A stretch of 64,000 bases of DNA from Chryseobacterium wanjuense (GCF_900111495.1 NZ_FOIU01000001.1:1798001-1862000), one strand, 5' to 3'. Positions 26,440 to 35,353 are shown, counted from the stretch's first letter. The notes: generated from the sequence alone by a model not told the origin. Numbers and translations: made by a program.

Positions 26440-27459
26440 TTAAGCTACCCCTGAAGATTTATTAACAACGAATGTTGTTTCAAGTACAATTTCATGAAGT
26501 TGATTGTCATTTTTCTCAACTTGTTTTAACAATGTTTGCACTGCAAGGCTTCCCATCTGTTGCATTGGCTGTTTTACAAAAGTGAGAGGAGAATAAAATA
26601 ATTCTACAGCGTCCGTCTCGTCAAAACACACTATTGCCAAATCATCAGGAACCTTTATCTCAAGTTTGTTTAAAAGCTTCAAGGTTTGCAGTGTCAATCC
26701 GTTTGTAGAAACAAATAATGCATCTATTGATTTTCTGTTCTTTAAAAATTCGGCAATCTCATTTTTAATATTTTCAGGATTATCCCGCATTTTCACATTA
26801 CAAACCCATTCCTGTTTAGGTTTAATTTTATTGGCTTTTAGAGCATCAACGTAACCTTTTGTACGGTTCTGTAAATGCACCAACTCTGATTCGTAATTTA
26901 TAATGGCAATTTTTTCCCTTCCGGTTTTTGCCAGATGATCAACCGCCTGGAAGGACGCACCATAATTGTCAATAGTGATATAATTGAATTTTTCTTCAGG
27001 AAAATATCGATCTATTAAAATAAAAGGAATCTCCATTTGCTGAAGACTTTTAAGCTGAGACTGTGTACCTGCTGCTGCCGCAATGATGAATCCGTCAACT
27101 TGTCTATTAATAAGAGTATCCATAAGTTTTTTAGACTGATCTTTGTTTTCATCGCAGCTCCCGAAAATTACGGTATAATTGTATTTTTTCGCCTCGTCTT
27201 CTATAATGCGGGCAATATGATAAGAAAAAGGGTTCATAATATCCCCAAGCATCAGCCCAATAGTAAATGTCTTTTTTATCTTAAGGCTTTTGGCAATCTG
27301 GTTTGGGACATATCCCATTTCTTCAGCAATTTTTCTTATTTTGTCTGCAGTTTCTTTTTTTATCCTGTTTTCATAGCGGCCGTTCATGACATAAGATGCT
27401 AGAGCCGGTGAAACACCCGCGGCAAGAGCAATATCTTTTAGTTGAACTTTATTTTTCAA
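26440..27459 (-). CDS. LacI-family transcriptional regulator of the polyol operon
   Basis: The 339-residue protein has the N-terminal LacI helix-turn-helix and hinge (LKDIALAAGVSPALASYVMN, then NQIAKSLK). A periplasmic-binding-like effector domain follows (FTIGLMLGDIMNPFSYHIAR, DALFVSTNG). It is upstream of and collinear with the outer-membrane barrel, ABC importer, dehydrogenase and kinase genes. Two palindromes of the same sequence, one before it and one after it, point to control of both itself and the operon. The effector is presumably the imported sugar or polyol or a phosphorylated product. Confidence 0.93.
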   Translation of the reverse strand: MKNKVQLKDIALAAGVSPALASYVMNGRYENRIKKETADKIRKIAEEMGYVPNQIAKSLKIKKTFTIGLMLGDIMNPFSYHIARIIEDEAKKYNYTVIFGSCDENKDQSKKLMDTLINRQVDGFIIAAAAGTQSQLKSLQQMEIPFILIDRYFPEEKFNYITIDNYGASFQAVDHLAKTGREKIAIINYESELVHLQNRTKGYVDALKANKIKPKQEWVCNVKMRDNPENIKNEIAEFLKNRKSIDALFVSTNGLTLQTLKLLNKLEIKVPDDLAIVCFDETDAVELFYSPLTFVKQPMQQMGSLAVQTLLKQVEKNDNQLHEIVLETTFVVNKSSGVA

Positions 27460-27498
27460 GATTGTTTCTTTTTTAAAAACTTATGGGGATAAATATAT

Positions 27499-27520
27499 AT
27501 TGTTTAACCGATTAAACAAT
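27499..27520 (-). promoter_or_regulatory. LacI-type operator upstream of the lacI gene
   Basis: This 22-base near-palindrome (one mismatched pair at the centre, core TTTAACCGATTAAA) lies 40 bases before the lacI start codon. It differs from the operator at 26407-26428 mainly by one central base and outer flanks, suggesting autoregulation. Apart from a weak inverted repeat at its right end, I see nothing else in the A/T-rich spacer 27460-27994. Confidence 0.75.
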
Positions 27521-27874
27521 ACATTTTTAAAAAAAATTACATTTTGTTACAAAAAATATTGAAAAACAAGTATTGATTTAATGATAAATTATTTATAATC
27601 AATAAAATACAAATATTTTTAAAAACACGAATAAATTAAAAAATACAAGAAAAATGGTGGTAAAATTTTGTCAAAACGGAATTTATTAACAAAATTTAAC
27701 ATTGAAATACTCCCAAATTTTATATATTAAGGAGGTTTTAATTGTAAAAGACAAACATTTATTAAATTGCTAAAAATATCTTTACTGTACTAATTTGTAT
27801 TAGATAATGTAATTAAATCTATCTGTTTTACCTTTAAAATATGAAGGTTTGAACGGAACTGAACTTGTTATTCT

Positions 27875-27949
27875 GTCAAGGTTTTTGGAAAATGTTTTTG
27901 TGTATATTTTATACGTAAAAGTCTTTTCCAAAAAATTATAGGGCTTGAC
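27875..27949 (-). terminator. Long imperfect inverted repeat after the peptide cluster
   Basis: GTCAAG plus TTTTTGGAAAA (27875-27892) pairs with TTTTCCAAAAA plus CTTGAC (27924-27949) around a 31-base loop. It starts about 46 bases after the last gene of the RiPP-like operon (stop at 27995). It is a plausible, though unusual, transcript end. Confidence 0.35.
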
Positions 27950-27994
27950 CTTTACAGAACTTAGTGGCTGGATTAAATCAATTGCTGTTTCCTA

Positions 27995-30478
27995 TTATTT
28001 TCCAATACTTTTACTGGAATCTACACTTTTGGTTTCCGTATTGATGTCTACATCATCATTTTTAGTTGTTTTATATTTTCCAAAGGTATATGTTAAAGAT
28101 AACCTATACATTCTTTTCTCGTCGATTCTGTTATAGGAAGTTGTTAAATTCCGGTTATACAGCATAGCATTTAAGCCACTGTTATTTAAAGCATTCTGCA
28201 CAGAAAAAATACAGTTTAAGGAATTATTGAAAAATTTATTGGAAAGCGTAAGTTCCAAAGACTGAACAGGTCTTCTAATATCATAAATAGTAAAAACACC
28301 TTTTGACATATAGCTGTAATAAGCATTAAACTTAAAATTTTTAGGCAAAACTATCTGAGAGTACGCATAAAAATTCCATGTTGCTTTATTAGACGGAACT
28401 AAGGTAGAGGAATCATCGAAAACAGTTTTATTATAACCGAAATTAGCAAATAAGAAACTCACCTTATCCGGATTGATATTTCCGCTTTTGAAAAAATCTA
28501 ATCCTTTGGTAAACAGTGCAAAAGGTATCGGCAATCCCAGATTTAAAGAGTAGGTTTTTACATTACTAAAACTCTTTAAAGTCTGTACGGAATTCAAACT
28601 GTTTCCGTCATTTTCTATTACAGTTAAGTTTTTAGACCTTTCAAATGAATAGTTATAAGACAGATACGCATAATCAAATGCGGAGATCTTAGCCTGATAA
28701 TTATCCACTAATTCAGGGTTCAAAAAAGGATTTCCAACTGTTTGAAAATAAGAATTGTTGAAATTATTAATATTTGGGTCCAAGTCATTATAATTTGGCT
28801 GATTGATTTTTTTAGAGTAATTCAAGGATACATTAATATCCGTACTTATTTTATAGAAGATATTAAGATTAGGGAAAAACTTCAAATAGTTTGTTTTTAC
28901 AATATATTCATTGGGGTCTGTTTTGCTTCTGATATCATAATATTCCATCCTTAAACCTCCGCCAAATTCAAATTTTTTGACTTTTTTGTTTAAGGAAATA
29001 TAAGCCGCGAGATTTTTTTCGTTGTAGTTGAAAGGAATTTCTGAAGTAAAATTAATATTTTCAAAAATTACAGGGTCAGGATTATTTAAATTATATCTCC
29101 CCAATCTTTCAGCCTGAAAATCACCATAACGCCCTCCAAAATATATATTTAAATCATATTTTTTAATCTTAAATTCCCAATCATTTTTCACATAATAGTT
29201 TTGTACATTTTTATCAGATTGAATGATACTATATAAATCGGTCGTGCTAAATTGCCGAACATTTCCGAAATATTTAGAATTAAATTCCTGGCCGTATGCC
29301 GTCAACTGAAAATTATTACCCAAAGAATCTAAATTCTGTTTATATTTTAAAATCAATTCATTGCTGGTATTCTTAGTGTGTGTACTCGACAATGAAGAAT
29401 TACTGATTTCAGGTGTATAATTTTCACTAAAAATATTCACATGGGTAGACGGGTTATGCCCGTTTATCCAAAAATTATAATTTAAGTTGATACTAGACTT
29501 ATCCTTGAATGTATATTTCAGACCTGTTCTGGCATAAGTTCCCCTGTACAAAAAGAGATTTAAAGCCTCCTGGTTGATTGCTGGCGTTGTGTTCTGCAAT
29601 TTGTAAATACTTTTCACATTCGTTCTTTGGTCACCTTCGTTATAGTAATATCCGGTCAAAAACTGCCAGGACACAGCATCGTACTTTCCGTTTAGTTGTA
29701 GTGATGTTGCATTTTTATAATTGTGATTGACAGTATTAACCGTATTTATACTTCCATTAATGCCTTTTGTATTCTTTGATTTTGTAATAATATTAATAAT
29801 TCCGCCGGAAGTATTGGCGCTAAATTTTGCACCCGGACTGTAAATCAGCTCGATTTTTTCAATGGAATTTGCGGGTAAACTGTTTAAATAATTATTCAGA
29901 TCTTCACCTGAAATAGAAGAAGGTTCGCCATCCATGTAGATCGCAGAGATTTTTCCATTTTGTGCAATATAACCGTTTGGCGTTACAATAACTCCCGGGA
30001 TTTTGGTAAGGGCTTCATAAGCTGAACCGTTGCTCAAAATATCATTACCTTCGACAAAGACAGTGGTTTTATCCGATTCAGATTTAATAAACCTCTTCTG
30101 TACTCCTGATATCGTAACTCCTTCAATCGTTTTGACAGGTTCCAAGGAAGCATTTACATCAATCTTCCTATCAGTTTCAGAAACAACAATTTCCTTTATT
30201 ACAGGCTGATAATTGGCTTTGGAGATATAAATTTTATATTTTCCGTTTTTTAAAGAAATTTTTTCATGATGAGAGCATCCTGAAAAAGAAAACAGAGAAT
30301 GGAGGACGCCATCATCCTCCATATATGACACCTTTGTTTCAGTATTATCCGGTTTACAATTAGAAATTGCTATGGCAAATTCGGTATCAGATCCTTTTAG
30401 ATCCTGTGAATAGGTTGTGATACCTGTAATTATCAGCGATAATAAAAGAATATTTTTAAATACGGAATTAATTGGCAT
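27995..30478 (-). CDS. Outer-membrane beta-barrel protein with plug domain (OMP_b-brl_3 type), last gene of the peptide cluster
   Basis: The 827-residue protein has a signal peptide (LLLSLIITGITTYSQ), then a small carboxypeptidase-regulatory-like beta domain (about residues 35-115). A TonB-receptor-like plug follows (VEGNDILSNGSAYEALTKIP through GGIINIITKSK), then a long barrel ending in YRLSLTYTFGKY plus an Asp/Lys-rich tail. This architecture is common in Bacteroidota, usually with unknown cargo. It follows the fourth precursor gene by 98 bases on the same strand. A role in export, uptake or surface display of the modified peptides is inference. Confidence 0.82.
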   Translation of the reverse strand: MPINSVFKNILLLSLIITGITTYSQDLKGSDTEFAIAISNCKPDNTETKVSYMEDDGVLHSLFSFSGCSHHEKISLKNGKYKIYISKANYQPVIKEIVVSETDRKIDVNASLEPVKTIEGVTISGVQKRFIKSESDKTTVFVEGNDILSNGSAYEALTKIPGVIVTPNGYIAQNGKISAIYMDGEPSSISGEDLNNYLNSLPANSIEKIELIYSPGAKFSANTSGGIINIITKSKNTKGINGSINTVNTVNHNYKNATSLQLNGKYDAVSWQFLTGYYYNEGDQRTNVKSIYKLQNTTPAINQEALNLFLYRGTYARTGLKYTFKDKSSINLNYNFWINGHNPSTHVNIFSENYTPEISNSSLSSTHTKNTSNELILKYKQNLDSLGNNFQLTAYGQEFNSKYFGNVRQFSTTDLYSIIQSDKNVQNYYVKNDWEFKIKKYDLNIYFGGRYGDFQAERLGRYNLNNPDPVIFENINFTSEIPFNYNEKNLAAYISLNKKVKKFEFGGGLRMEYYDIRSKTDPNEYIVKTNYLKFFPNLNIFYKISTDINVSLNYSKKINQPNYNDLDPNINNFNNSYFQTVGNPFLNPELVDNYQAKISAFDYAYLSYNYSFERSKNLTVIENDGNSLNSVQTLKSFSNVKTYSLNLGLPIPFALFTKGLDFFKSGNINPDKVSFLFANFGYNKTVFDDSSTLVPSNKATWNFYAYSQIVLPKNFKFNAYYSYMSKGVFTIYDIRRPVQSLELTLSNKFFNNSLNCIFSVQNALNNSGLNAMLYNRNLTTSYNRIDEKRMYRLSLTYTFGKYKTTKNDDVDINTETKSVDSSKSIGK

Positions 30479-30576
30479 TAATAAAATTATTAAAGAATAA
30501 AAGCTTATTCTCTATATGTTAAACAATCAAATAAATTTGTGATGATGCTTATTCTCAACAGCAGGTTACAGTAAAA

Positions 30577-30849
30577 TTATTTACTATTTCCTCCATTTCC
30601 TCCATTCCCCCCATTTCCTCCGTTGCCTCCACTTCCTCCGTTACCACCATTTCCTCCGTTGCCGCCATTTCCTCCTCTTCCTCCATTAGCTCCGTCACCA
30701 CCTTTTCCGCCCTGTCCTCCTTTTCCATTTTCGCCATCTTTTCCACTCTCACCGTCCTTGCCTTTTTCGCCGTCTTTACCATCGTTAGAGGAATTCCATG
30801 ATCCTAACTCCAATCTTTCTTCTAATTCTTCAATTTTAATTGTTTTCAT
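30577..30849 (-). CDS. Glycine-rich peptide precursor 4 (collagen-like plus GGN repeats)
   Basis: The start MKTIKIEELEERLELGSW at 30849 is 2 bases after the stop of the terpenoid-cyclase-like gene; upstream codons of the longer frame lie inside that gene. The 90-residue product shares the LEERLELGSW block with the three precursors at 35354-36177. After W18 comes NSSNDGKDGEKGKDGESG, a collagen-like Gly-x-y tract rich in Lys, Asp and Glu. Many GGN triplets then run to the C-terminus (GGNSK). It lacks the Thr-rich IQPAN tail of the other three. It is most likely another substrate of the same maturation enzymes; a separate structural role cannot be excluded. Confidence 0.7.
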   Translation of the reverse strand: MKTIKIEELEERLELGSWNSSNDGKDGEKGKDGESGKDGENGKGGQGGKGGDGANGGRGGNGGNGGNGGNGGSGGNGGNGGNGGNGGNSK

Positions 30850-30851
30850 AA

Positions 30852-32801
30852 TTATATAATATTTTTTAGTTTGTATAAAGCATTTAGACACACTGAAGTC
30901 GTAAATAATCTTTTAAACTCCATTGCTCTTACATTGGTCCCGAAAGTTTTAACATGATCAAAATTAGAAATTTCAGGAGTCACAATTTCCGGTCTGGGAA
31001 TTTTCAGGGAATTGCTGTTTTCCCATGAGCCGTCAGTATATTGATTTTGCAGCAAATACATGATACCGTTTTCTACATTTTTTTGGAAGAGACCGGCTGT
31101 TGATAAACTTACCAGAGCCAATCCTGTATAAAATAAATTTTCTCCGAAAAAATCTGAAAAACTACCGTTTTCATTCTGACATAAAGATAATTTTTTTAAT
31201 TTATTTTTAATCACATCATCCGGAAAATTTACAAGATGAGATATCGTGGATATATAATAAATACTGTAGATTTCATCCGTCCACCAGTATGAATCAAATG
31301 AATCTTTTTTCAATTTATCTGTTATGTAGCTGTTTAATTTCTGCCATCTATCCTGGTAGGTATCTTTATGATCGTACAACACATGCAGCGCAACAGAACT
31401 TACACAAAAATGTGACTGAGTCCACCCGTCGTAGGAAAAGTAATTTTCCTGAGAAAAGTATTTGCGAAGATTATTATCATCATTATACGTTGAAAATCCT
31501 CCATCCTCATTCTGATAAGTAAACCATTTTTCCAGCTTACCGGCACTCTCCTCTTTGAGCTCATCTCCCAGGAAAAGAAAACAGAAATTGCTTGTATCAG
31601 CGTCTTCTACACTCCATTGTTCATTAAAAGACCAAAGCGGACTTTTATTATTCCGTATATAATTTTTAGCCTTATTTAAAATTTTACCGATTTCCGGATA
31701 TTCATTTTCCAGGGGCTTCAAGTGTGTTCCAATAAATGATGTAGCCCAATAAGAGCTGACACCAGCCTGGGTAATATAGTCTTCCCAATACTCAGAATTA
31801 AAACTCGACAAAATATAATTGATCGAGTTATCAATAGCTGTATCAATACTAGTTTTTAAGTCATTTCCTACATTATTAATTTTAACGGCAGACTGATTTG
31901 CTAATTGTGCATTAACATTTTGATAAAGCTTGATGGTCTGGATCTTTTGTACATTTTCGAGCTTTTTGTATTTAATTACATTAATCCACAGTTCACATTT
32001 ATCTTTATAGCTTCCCAGACTTTCTATTGCCAGATCAAAATAATTAAAAGCTTCCTCAAAAATATTTAAAATCAAATCACTGTAATAAAAATACTTGATG
32101 TCGCTTTCAATCTGTTCAGAATCTATTAAAAGATTATTTTTCTTTGCAACGTAAATAGCATAATTGATCTGATTATTGTTAAAATCTTCTCTAATATCCG
32201 AGATGTCATCCAAAATTTGAAAGCCAATGGAAAAAAAGGTGTGGGACTTTAAAAGTCTGTCATACAAATCATCACTTTTTTTATCGCCCATCAGATAGCA
32301 GGAATCGATCGCTACCTTAGCAAAAGCCGATTTATTGGCCGCGATTTTTTGGTAATTTTCTACATCAAAATCATCGTAGGAACCGGCCGATTCTTCTAAA
32401 ATACTTTCGTGATATTCTTTTTTTCTTTTATTCCAGAAACTCCAGAAATCAGAATGATACTCAAAAAGATCCGATAAAATCTTTATAGATTGTTCCGTGA
32501 GTGCCTCGATTAAAAAAATCTTTTCTTTGATGAATTTGCTGTCTTTTTCTCTTTTATTATCAATCAAATAATCAGACTGCAACAAGCTCAAATAATACAA
32601 AAAACCCGCAACGGAAAGCTTTTCAAGCTCTTTACTATCCTTTACATCAAAAGATTGTGTAAAGAGATATGGATAAAATAAATATATGGAAGGGTTTTTC
32701 TTAAACTGCTCATAGATATATTCCAGATTCAATATCTCAGAATTATAAACCTCTGCCTTCAGAGAATCCAATAATTTAGTTATAATCTTTTTATCTACCA
32801 T
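30852..32801 (-). CDS. Fusion of class I isoprenoid-synthase-like and class II terpene-cyclase-like domains in a RiPP cluster
   Basis: The protein (649 residues from MVDKK at 32801; an alternative start at 32828 would overlap the maturase gene) has two parts. Residues 1-300 are all-helical with DYLID (77-81) and FQILDDISDIREDF (193-206), similar to the two Asp-rich motifs of class I prenyl/terpene enzymes. Residues 325-649 resemble prenyltransferase/squalene-cyclase repeats: GVSSYWATSFIGTHL, DADTS (400-404, at the place of the class II DxDD motif), and repeats YQNEDGGFS, CQNENGSFS and LQNQYTDGSWE. It may add or cyclise an isoprenoid, or use the fold to bind peptide. It lies between maturase and precursor genes. 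Function is inference; the two-domain reading is fairly secure. Confidence 0.65.
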   Translation of the reverse strand: MVDKKIITKLLDSLKAEVYNSEILNLEYIYEQFKKNPSIYLFYPYLFTQSFDVKDSKELEKLSVAGFLYYLSLLQSDYLIDNKREKDSKFIKEKIFLIEALTEQSIKILSDLFEYHSDFWSFWNKRKKEYHESILEESAGSYDDFDVENYQKIAANKSAFAKVAIDSCYLMGDKKSDDLYDRLLKSHTFFSIGFQILDDISDIREDFNNNQINYAIYVAKKNNLLIDSEQIESDIKYFYYSDLILNIFEEAFNYFDLAIESLGSYKDKCELWINVIKYKKLENVQKIQTIKLYQNVNAQLANQSAVKINNVGNDLKTSIDTAIDNSINYILSSFNSEYWEDYITQAGVSSYWATSFIGTHLKPLENEYPEIGKILNKAKNYIRNNKSPLWSFNEQWSVEDADTSNFCFLFLGDELKEESAGKLEKWFTYQNEDGGFSTYNDDNNLRKYFSQENYFSYDGWTQSHFCVSSVALHVLYDHKDTYQDRWQKLNSYITDKLKKDSFDSYWWTDEIYSIYYISTISHLVNFPDDVIKNKLKKLSLCQNENGSFSDFFGENLFYTGLALVSLSTAGLFQKNVENGIMYLLQNQYTDGSWENSNSLKIPRPEIVTPEISNFDHVKTFGTNVRAMEFKRLFTTSVCLNALYKLKNII

Positions 32802-32805
32802 GTGA

Positions 32806-34125
32806 TTAGTTTTTTTTAATTGTGTCATAATATAGCCTTAGACGTTCCGGCATATTATATTTGAAAGATGGGCACGGAATATTTCCTTCCATCCATGACT
32901 TTGGGCATGCGCCGCCACATACCGGAAAAAAATTACATGTAAGGCAATAACTTTTCCCAGCTTTGATGTCTGACTCCCAAGTCGCAGCAAAATCCAGATC
33001 ATTAATTGTATCCTGATTCAGTTTTCCTAAAAAGAACTCAGATTGCGTATCATTATTAATATATGGGATTTCCGTACACTTGAAAGTATTCCCATAAGCA
33101 TCATATACAAATGAATTTTTTCTCGTAGCCAAACAAACATTATACACTCTGTTCGGCAGCAAGGGAACCGCTTTTTCGTTCTCTATTAATTTCTTCAGCC
33201 AAAATATTTCCTGATTCGGATAATCAAAAGTGAGAACCTCGTCATTACTTTTATCACCCCACTCATGGATTTTTGCCGTGTAAAATTTAACATGCTGCAA
33301 AATCTGCTTCTCATTTAAAAAATTGATCAATGGTATCACCGTATCCTGATTTACCTGATCAACATTGCATCTGATACTGATTTTAACATTATAATTATTC
33401 TCTGACCTCAGTTGTAAGATCTTTTCTAAATTTCTAATAATTGTACTGAAAGTTCCTTTGTCACTATTTTTAAGATTTCTTCTTTCATTGTGCGTATCCT
33501 CAGTGCCGTCTATTGTAATTTCTATAGAATCCACAAAGAGGGTATTACATAATTCGGTAAAAACAGTTTCAGTTAATTTTAATCCGTTTGTAATAATTTT
33601 TGCACTATACCCGATATTAGCTCTTTCGCAGATCTCTTTCAGGCGACTTGTTATCTCACGCATACTGGCCATGCCTATCAGAGGTTCGGCTCCAAACCAT
33701 CCAATTTTAAGGGCTTTGAATGCATTGGTTTCTATTTTTTCCTCTATTCTATTGACAATACTTAGGATATTTTTTTCATTTAAATTAATATTCTGATGAT
33801 TTTGCCCACAATAGAAACATCCCATCTGGCAATAAGCCGAAGGCTGAATAACCTCATAAAGCGTCGTAATGTTACTATTTATCATTTCATTTTGGTTCAG
33901 TATTTCAGTAAATTCATCTCGTCCAGCGTCTACCAGAATCTGATTATTTTCCAGATATTCTCTTATGTCAGCCGGCAGTTTATGAATGCTTTCATTGTTC
34001 AGGTATTCCCATACAATCTCAGAAATCTTTATTATTTTCCCGGTTTTGGTAGAGAAAACAATTATTCCGTCATCATGTTCCGTAGCAGCTATATATTTTG
34101 ATAATACAAGAGTTTGTACTTCCAT
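32806..34125 (-). CDS. Radical SAM/SPASM peptide maturase with N-terminal recognition-like domain
   Basis: The 439-residue protein has the radical SAM cluster CQMGCFYC (C99, C103, C106), and IGWFGAEPLIG as the following conserved segment. It ends with a SPASM-type cysteine array: CLTC, PVCGGACPKSW and IPCPSF. Residues 1-75 resemble the small PqqD-like/RRE region found in front of such maturases. SPASM enzymes commonly form C-C or thioether crosslinks or epimerise residues in short leader-bearing peptides. Its start overlaps the protease stop by one base (TAATG), so the two are translationally coupled. The precursors at 35354-36177 and 30577-30849 are the likely substrates. Confidence 0.88.
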   Translation of the reverse strand: MEVQTLVLSKYIAATEHDDGIIVFSTKTGKIIKISEIVWEYLNNESIHKLPADIREYLENNQILVDAGRDEFTEILNQNEMINSNITTLYEVIQPSAYCQMGCFYCGQNHQNINLNEKNILSIVNRIEEKIETNAFKALKIGWFGAEPLIGMASMREITSRLKEICERANIGYSAKIITNGLKLTETVFTELCNTLFVDSIEITIDGTEDTHNERRNLKNSDKGTFSTIIRNLEKILQLRSENNYNVKISIRCNVDQVNQDTVIPLINFLNEKQILQHVKFYTAKIHEWGDKSNDEVLTFDYPNQEIFWLKKLIENEKAVPLLPNRVYNVCLATRKNSFVYDAYGNTFKCTEIPYINNDTQSEFFLGKLNQDTINDLDFAATWESDIKAGKSYCLTCNFFPVCGGACPKSWMEGNIPCPSFKYNMPERLRLYYDTIKKN

Positions 34126-35300
34126 TATGCTTTTTTAGTTTTTAATTTTATATATCTGGATAATGATTTCACTTGTGAGAAAACAATGAAATAAAAAGCC
34201 AACGGTAACGAAATCTGCCAAAAAGTAATATGATTTTCTGTCTGCCAGAACCAGTTTTTAATGTAGTAATACAAGTTAAGCGGAAACTTAAACAGATCCA
34301 CAAACATATATTTTGAAACATAATATAAAAACCAAAGCAGGAATAAATTGCTCAATAATCCGTACACTACTAAAAAAGCTTTATTTGCCGTAAGTTTTAC
34401 ATCTTTTAATGAAATAAACTTAAATAATTGTTCATTGGCTTTTGCCCGTAAATTGTACGTATTGGTAATATCCGAAAGAATCCAATATCCATCAAATCTT
34501 AAAAACGGATTAATATTAACCAATGTATTAAAGACAATCACAGAAGAACAATAATAAAACAGGGGATTTCCTGTAATAATATAAAGGAAGATTAAGGCTA
34601 ATACCAATAGGCTTTCCATATACATTCCTGCAATATCCACGATTACCCTTTCTTTTCTAGACAGCTTCCACACATCCGTCACATCCGCATACAAAACCGG
34701 AGTCAGCAAATAGAATCCGAAACCGATATCTCCATGCTTTGCACCATAAGAACGGCAGGAAATGGCATGCCCGAATTCGTGAAGCAAGAGTGTAACAGCC
34801 ATTGTCAGGGGTAAAATATATATTTTTTGAGAATCGAGCTTAAAATTATGCACTCCACTATACAAAAACCCTACACAAAATATGATATTGAAAATGAAAG
34901 AAAATATGACAAAGTTTTTATTTTTAAATATAAATGACAAATACTTAGAAATAAATTCTACATATTTTGATTTGATTAAAGTTATTTTCAGAAGCAGATA
35001 TGAATTTTTAGACTTTCTATAGACTTCATCAGAAGTTAATTTTGCCAGTTTTTTAAAAATGATATCATTTAATGCTTCTACAGACAGGTCAATATCATGA
35101 ATAGCTTTTAACTTTTCTTGAATCATCAACAAAGAATTGCTTCCGTCAATAAGTTCTAATATATGCAAAACCTGTTCATCACAATACAAATACGCATTGT
35201 GGCTTTTGTCGAGAGTGATTATCAGTAAAACATTTCCTTTCTCTTTTTCTACCACAGAAAAAGAATTATGGATTTCAGGTATTAGATTTTCTATATTCAT
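34125..35300 (-). CDS. Membrane zinc metalloprotease (M50 family) with PqqD-like N-terminal domain
   Basis: Residues 1-95 of this 391-residue protein look like a PqqD-type winged helix (ILELIDGSNSLLMIQEKL), a leader-peptide-binding fold. Several membrane helices follow, with the M50 zinc motif HEFGH (174-178) and the second motif NPFLRFDG (264-271) supplying the third ligand. Related proteins (YydH-like, 'peptide zinc metalloprotease') occur in RiPP operons. Cleaving the leader at the membrane is the expected role. Its ATG directly abuts the T-run of the terminator that follows the three precursor genes, so it is probably expressed only by read-through. Confidence 0.85.
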   Translation of the reverse strand: MNIENLIPEIHNSFSVVEKEKGNVLLIITLDKSHNAYLYCDEQVLHILELIDGSNSLLMIQEKLKAIHDIDLSVEALNDIIFKKLAKLTSDEVYRKSKNSYLLLKITLIKSKYVEFISKYLSFIFKNKNFVIFSFIFNIIFCVGFLYSGVHNFKLDSQKIYILPLTMAVTLLLHEFGHAISCRSYGAKHGDIGFGFYLLTPVLYADVTDVWKLSRKERVIVDIAGMYMESLLVLALIFLYIITGNPLFYYCSSVIVFNTLVNINPFLRFDGYWILSDITNTYNLRAKANEQLFKFISLKDVKLTANKAFLVVYGLLSNLFLLWFLYYVSKYMFVDLFKFPLNLYYYIKNWFWQTENHITFWQISLPLAFYFIVFSQVKSLSRYIKLKTKKA

Positions 35301-35334
35301 AAAAAAGCCACTTATTATTAAAAATAAGTGGTTT
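35301..35334 (-). terminator. Strong terminator/attenuator between precursor genes and maturation genes
   Basis: On the minus strand AAACCACTTATT, a 6-base loop, AATAAGTGG and then six T residues form a classical intrinsic terminator (stem 35308-35316 with 35323-35331). It lies 20 bases after the third precursor and ends exactly at the protease start codon. Partial termination would give many precursor transcripts and few enzyme transcripts, an arrangement known from other peptide operons. Confidence 0.8.
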
Positions 35335-35353
35335 AGAATTAAAATTATATTTT

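Noticed and set aside
30590..30780. Tandem short repeats (CCTCC-type) that could be taken for a CRISPR or satellite array
   Set aside because: They encode the GGN triplets of precursor 4; there are no unique spacers of constant length, and the period follows codons.
30555..30782. Glu/Met-rich alternative frame over precursor 4
   Set aside because: Out-of-frame reading of the same repeats; the frame sharing LEERLELGSW with the other precursors is clearly the real one.
30623..30859. Proline-rich open frame on the + strand (and a similar one at 35652-35840)
   Set aside because: It is the antisense of the Gly-rich precursors, since Gly codons read backwards as Pro; there is no independent coding signal.
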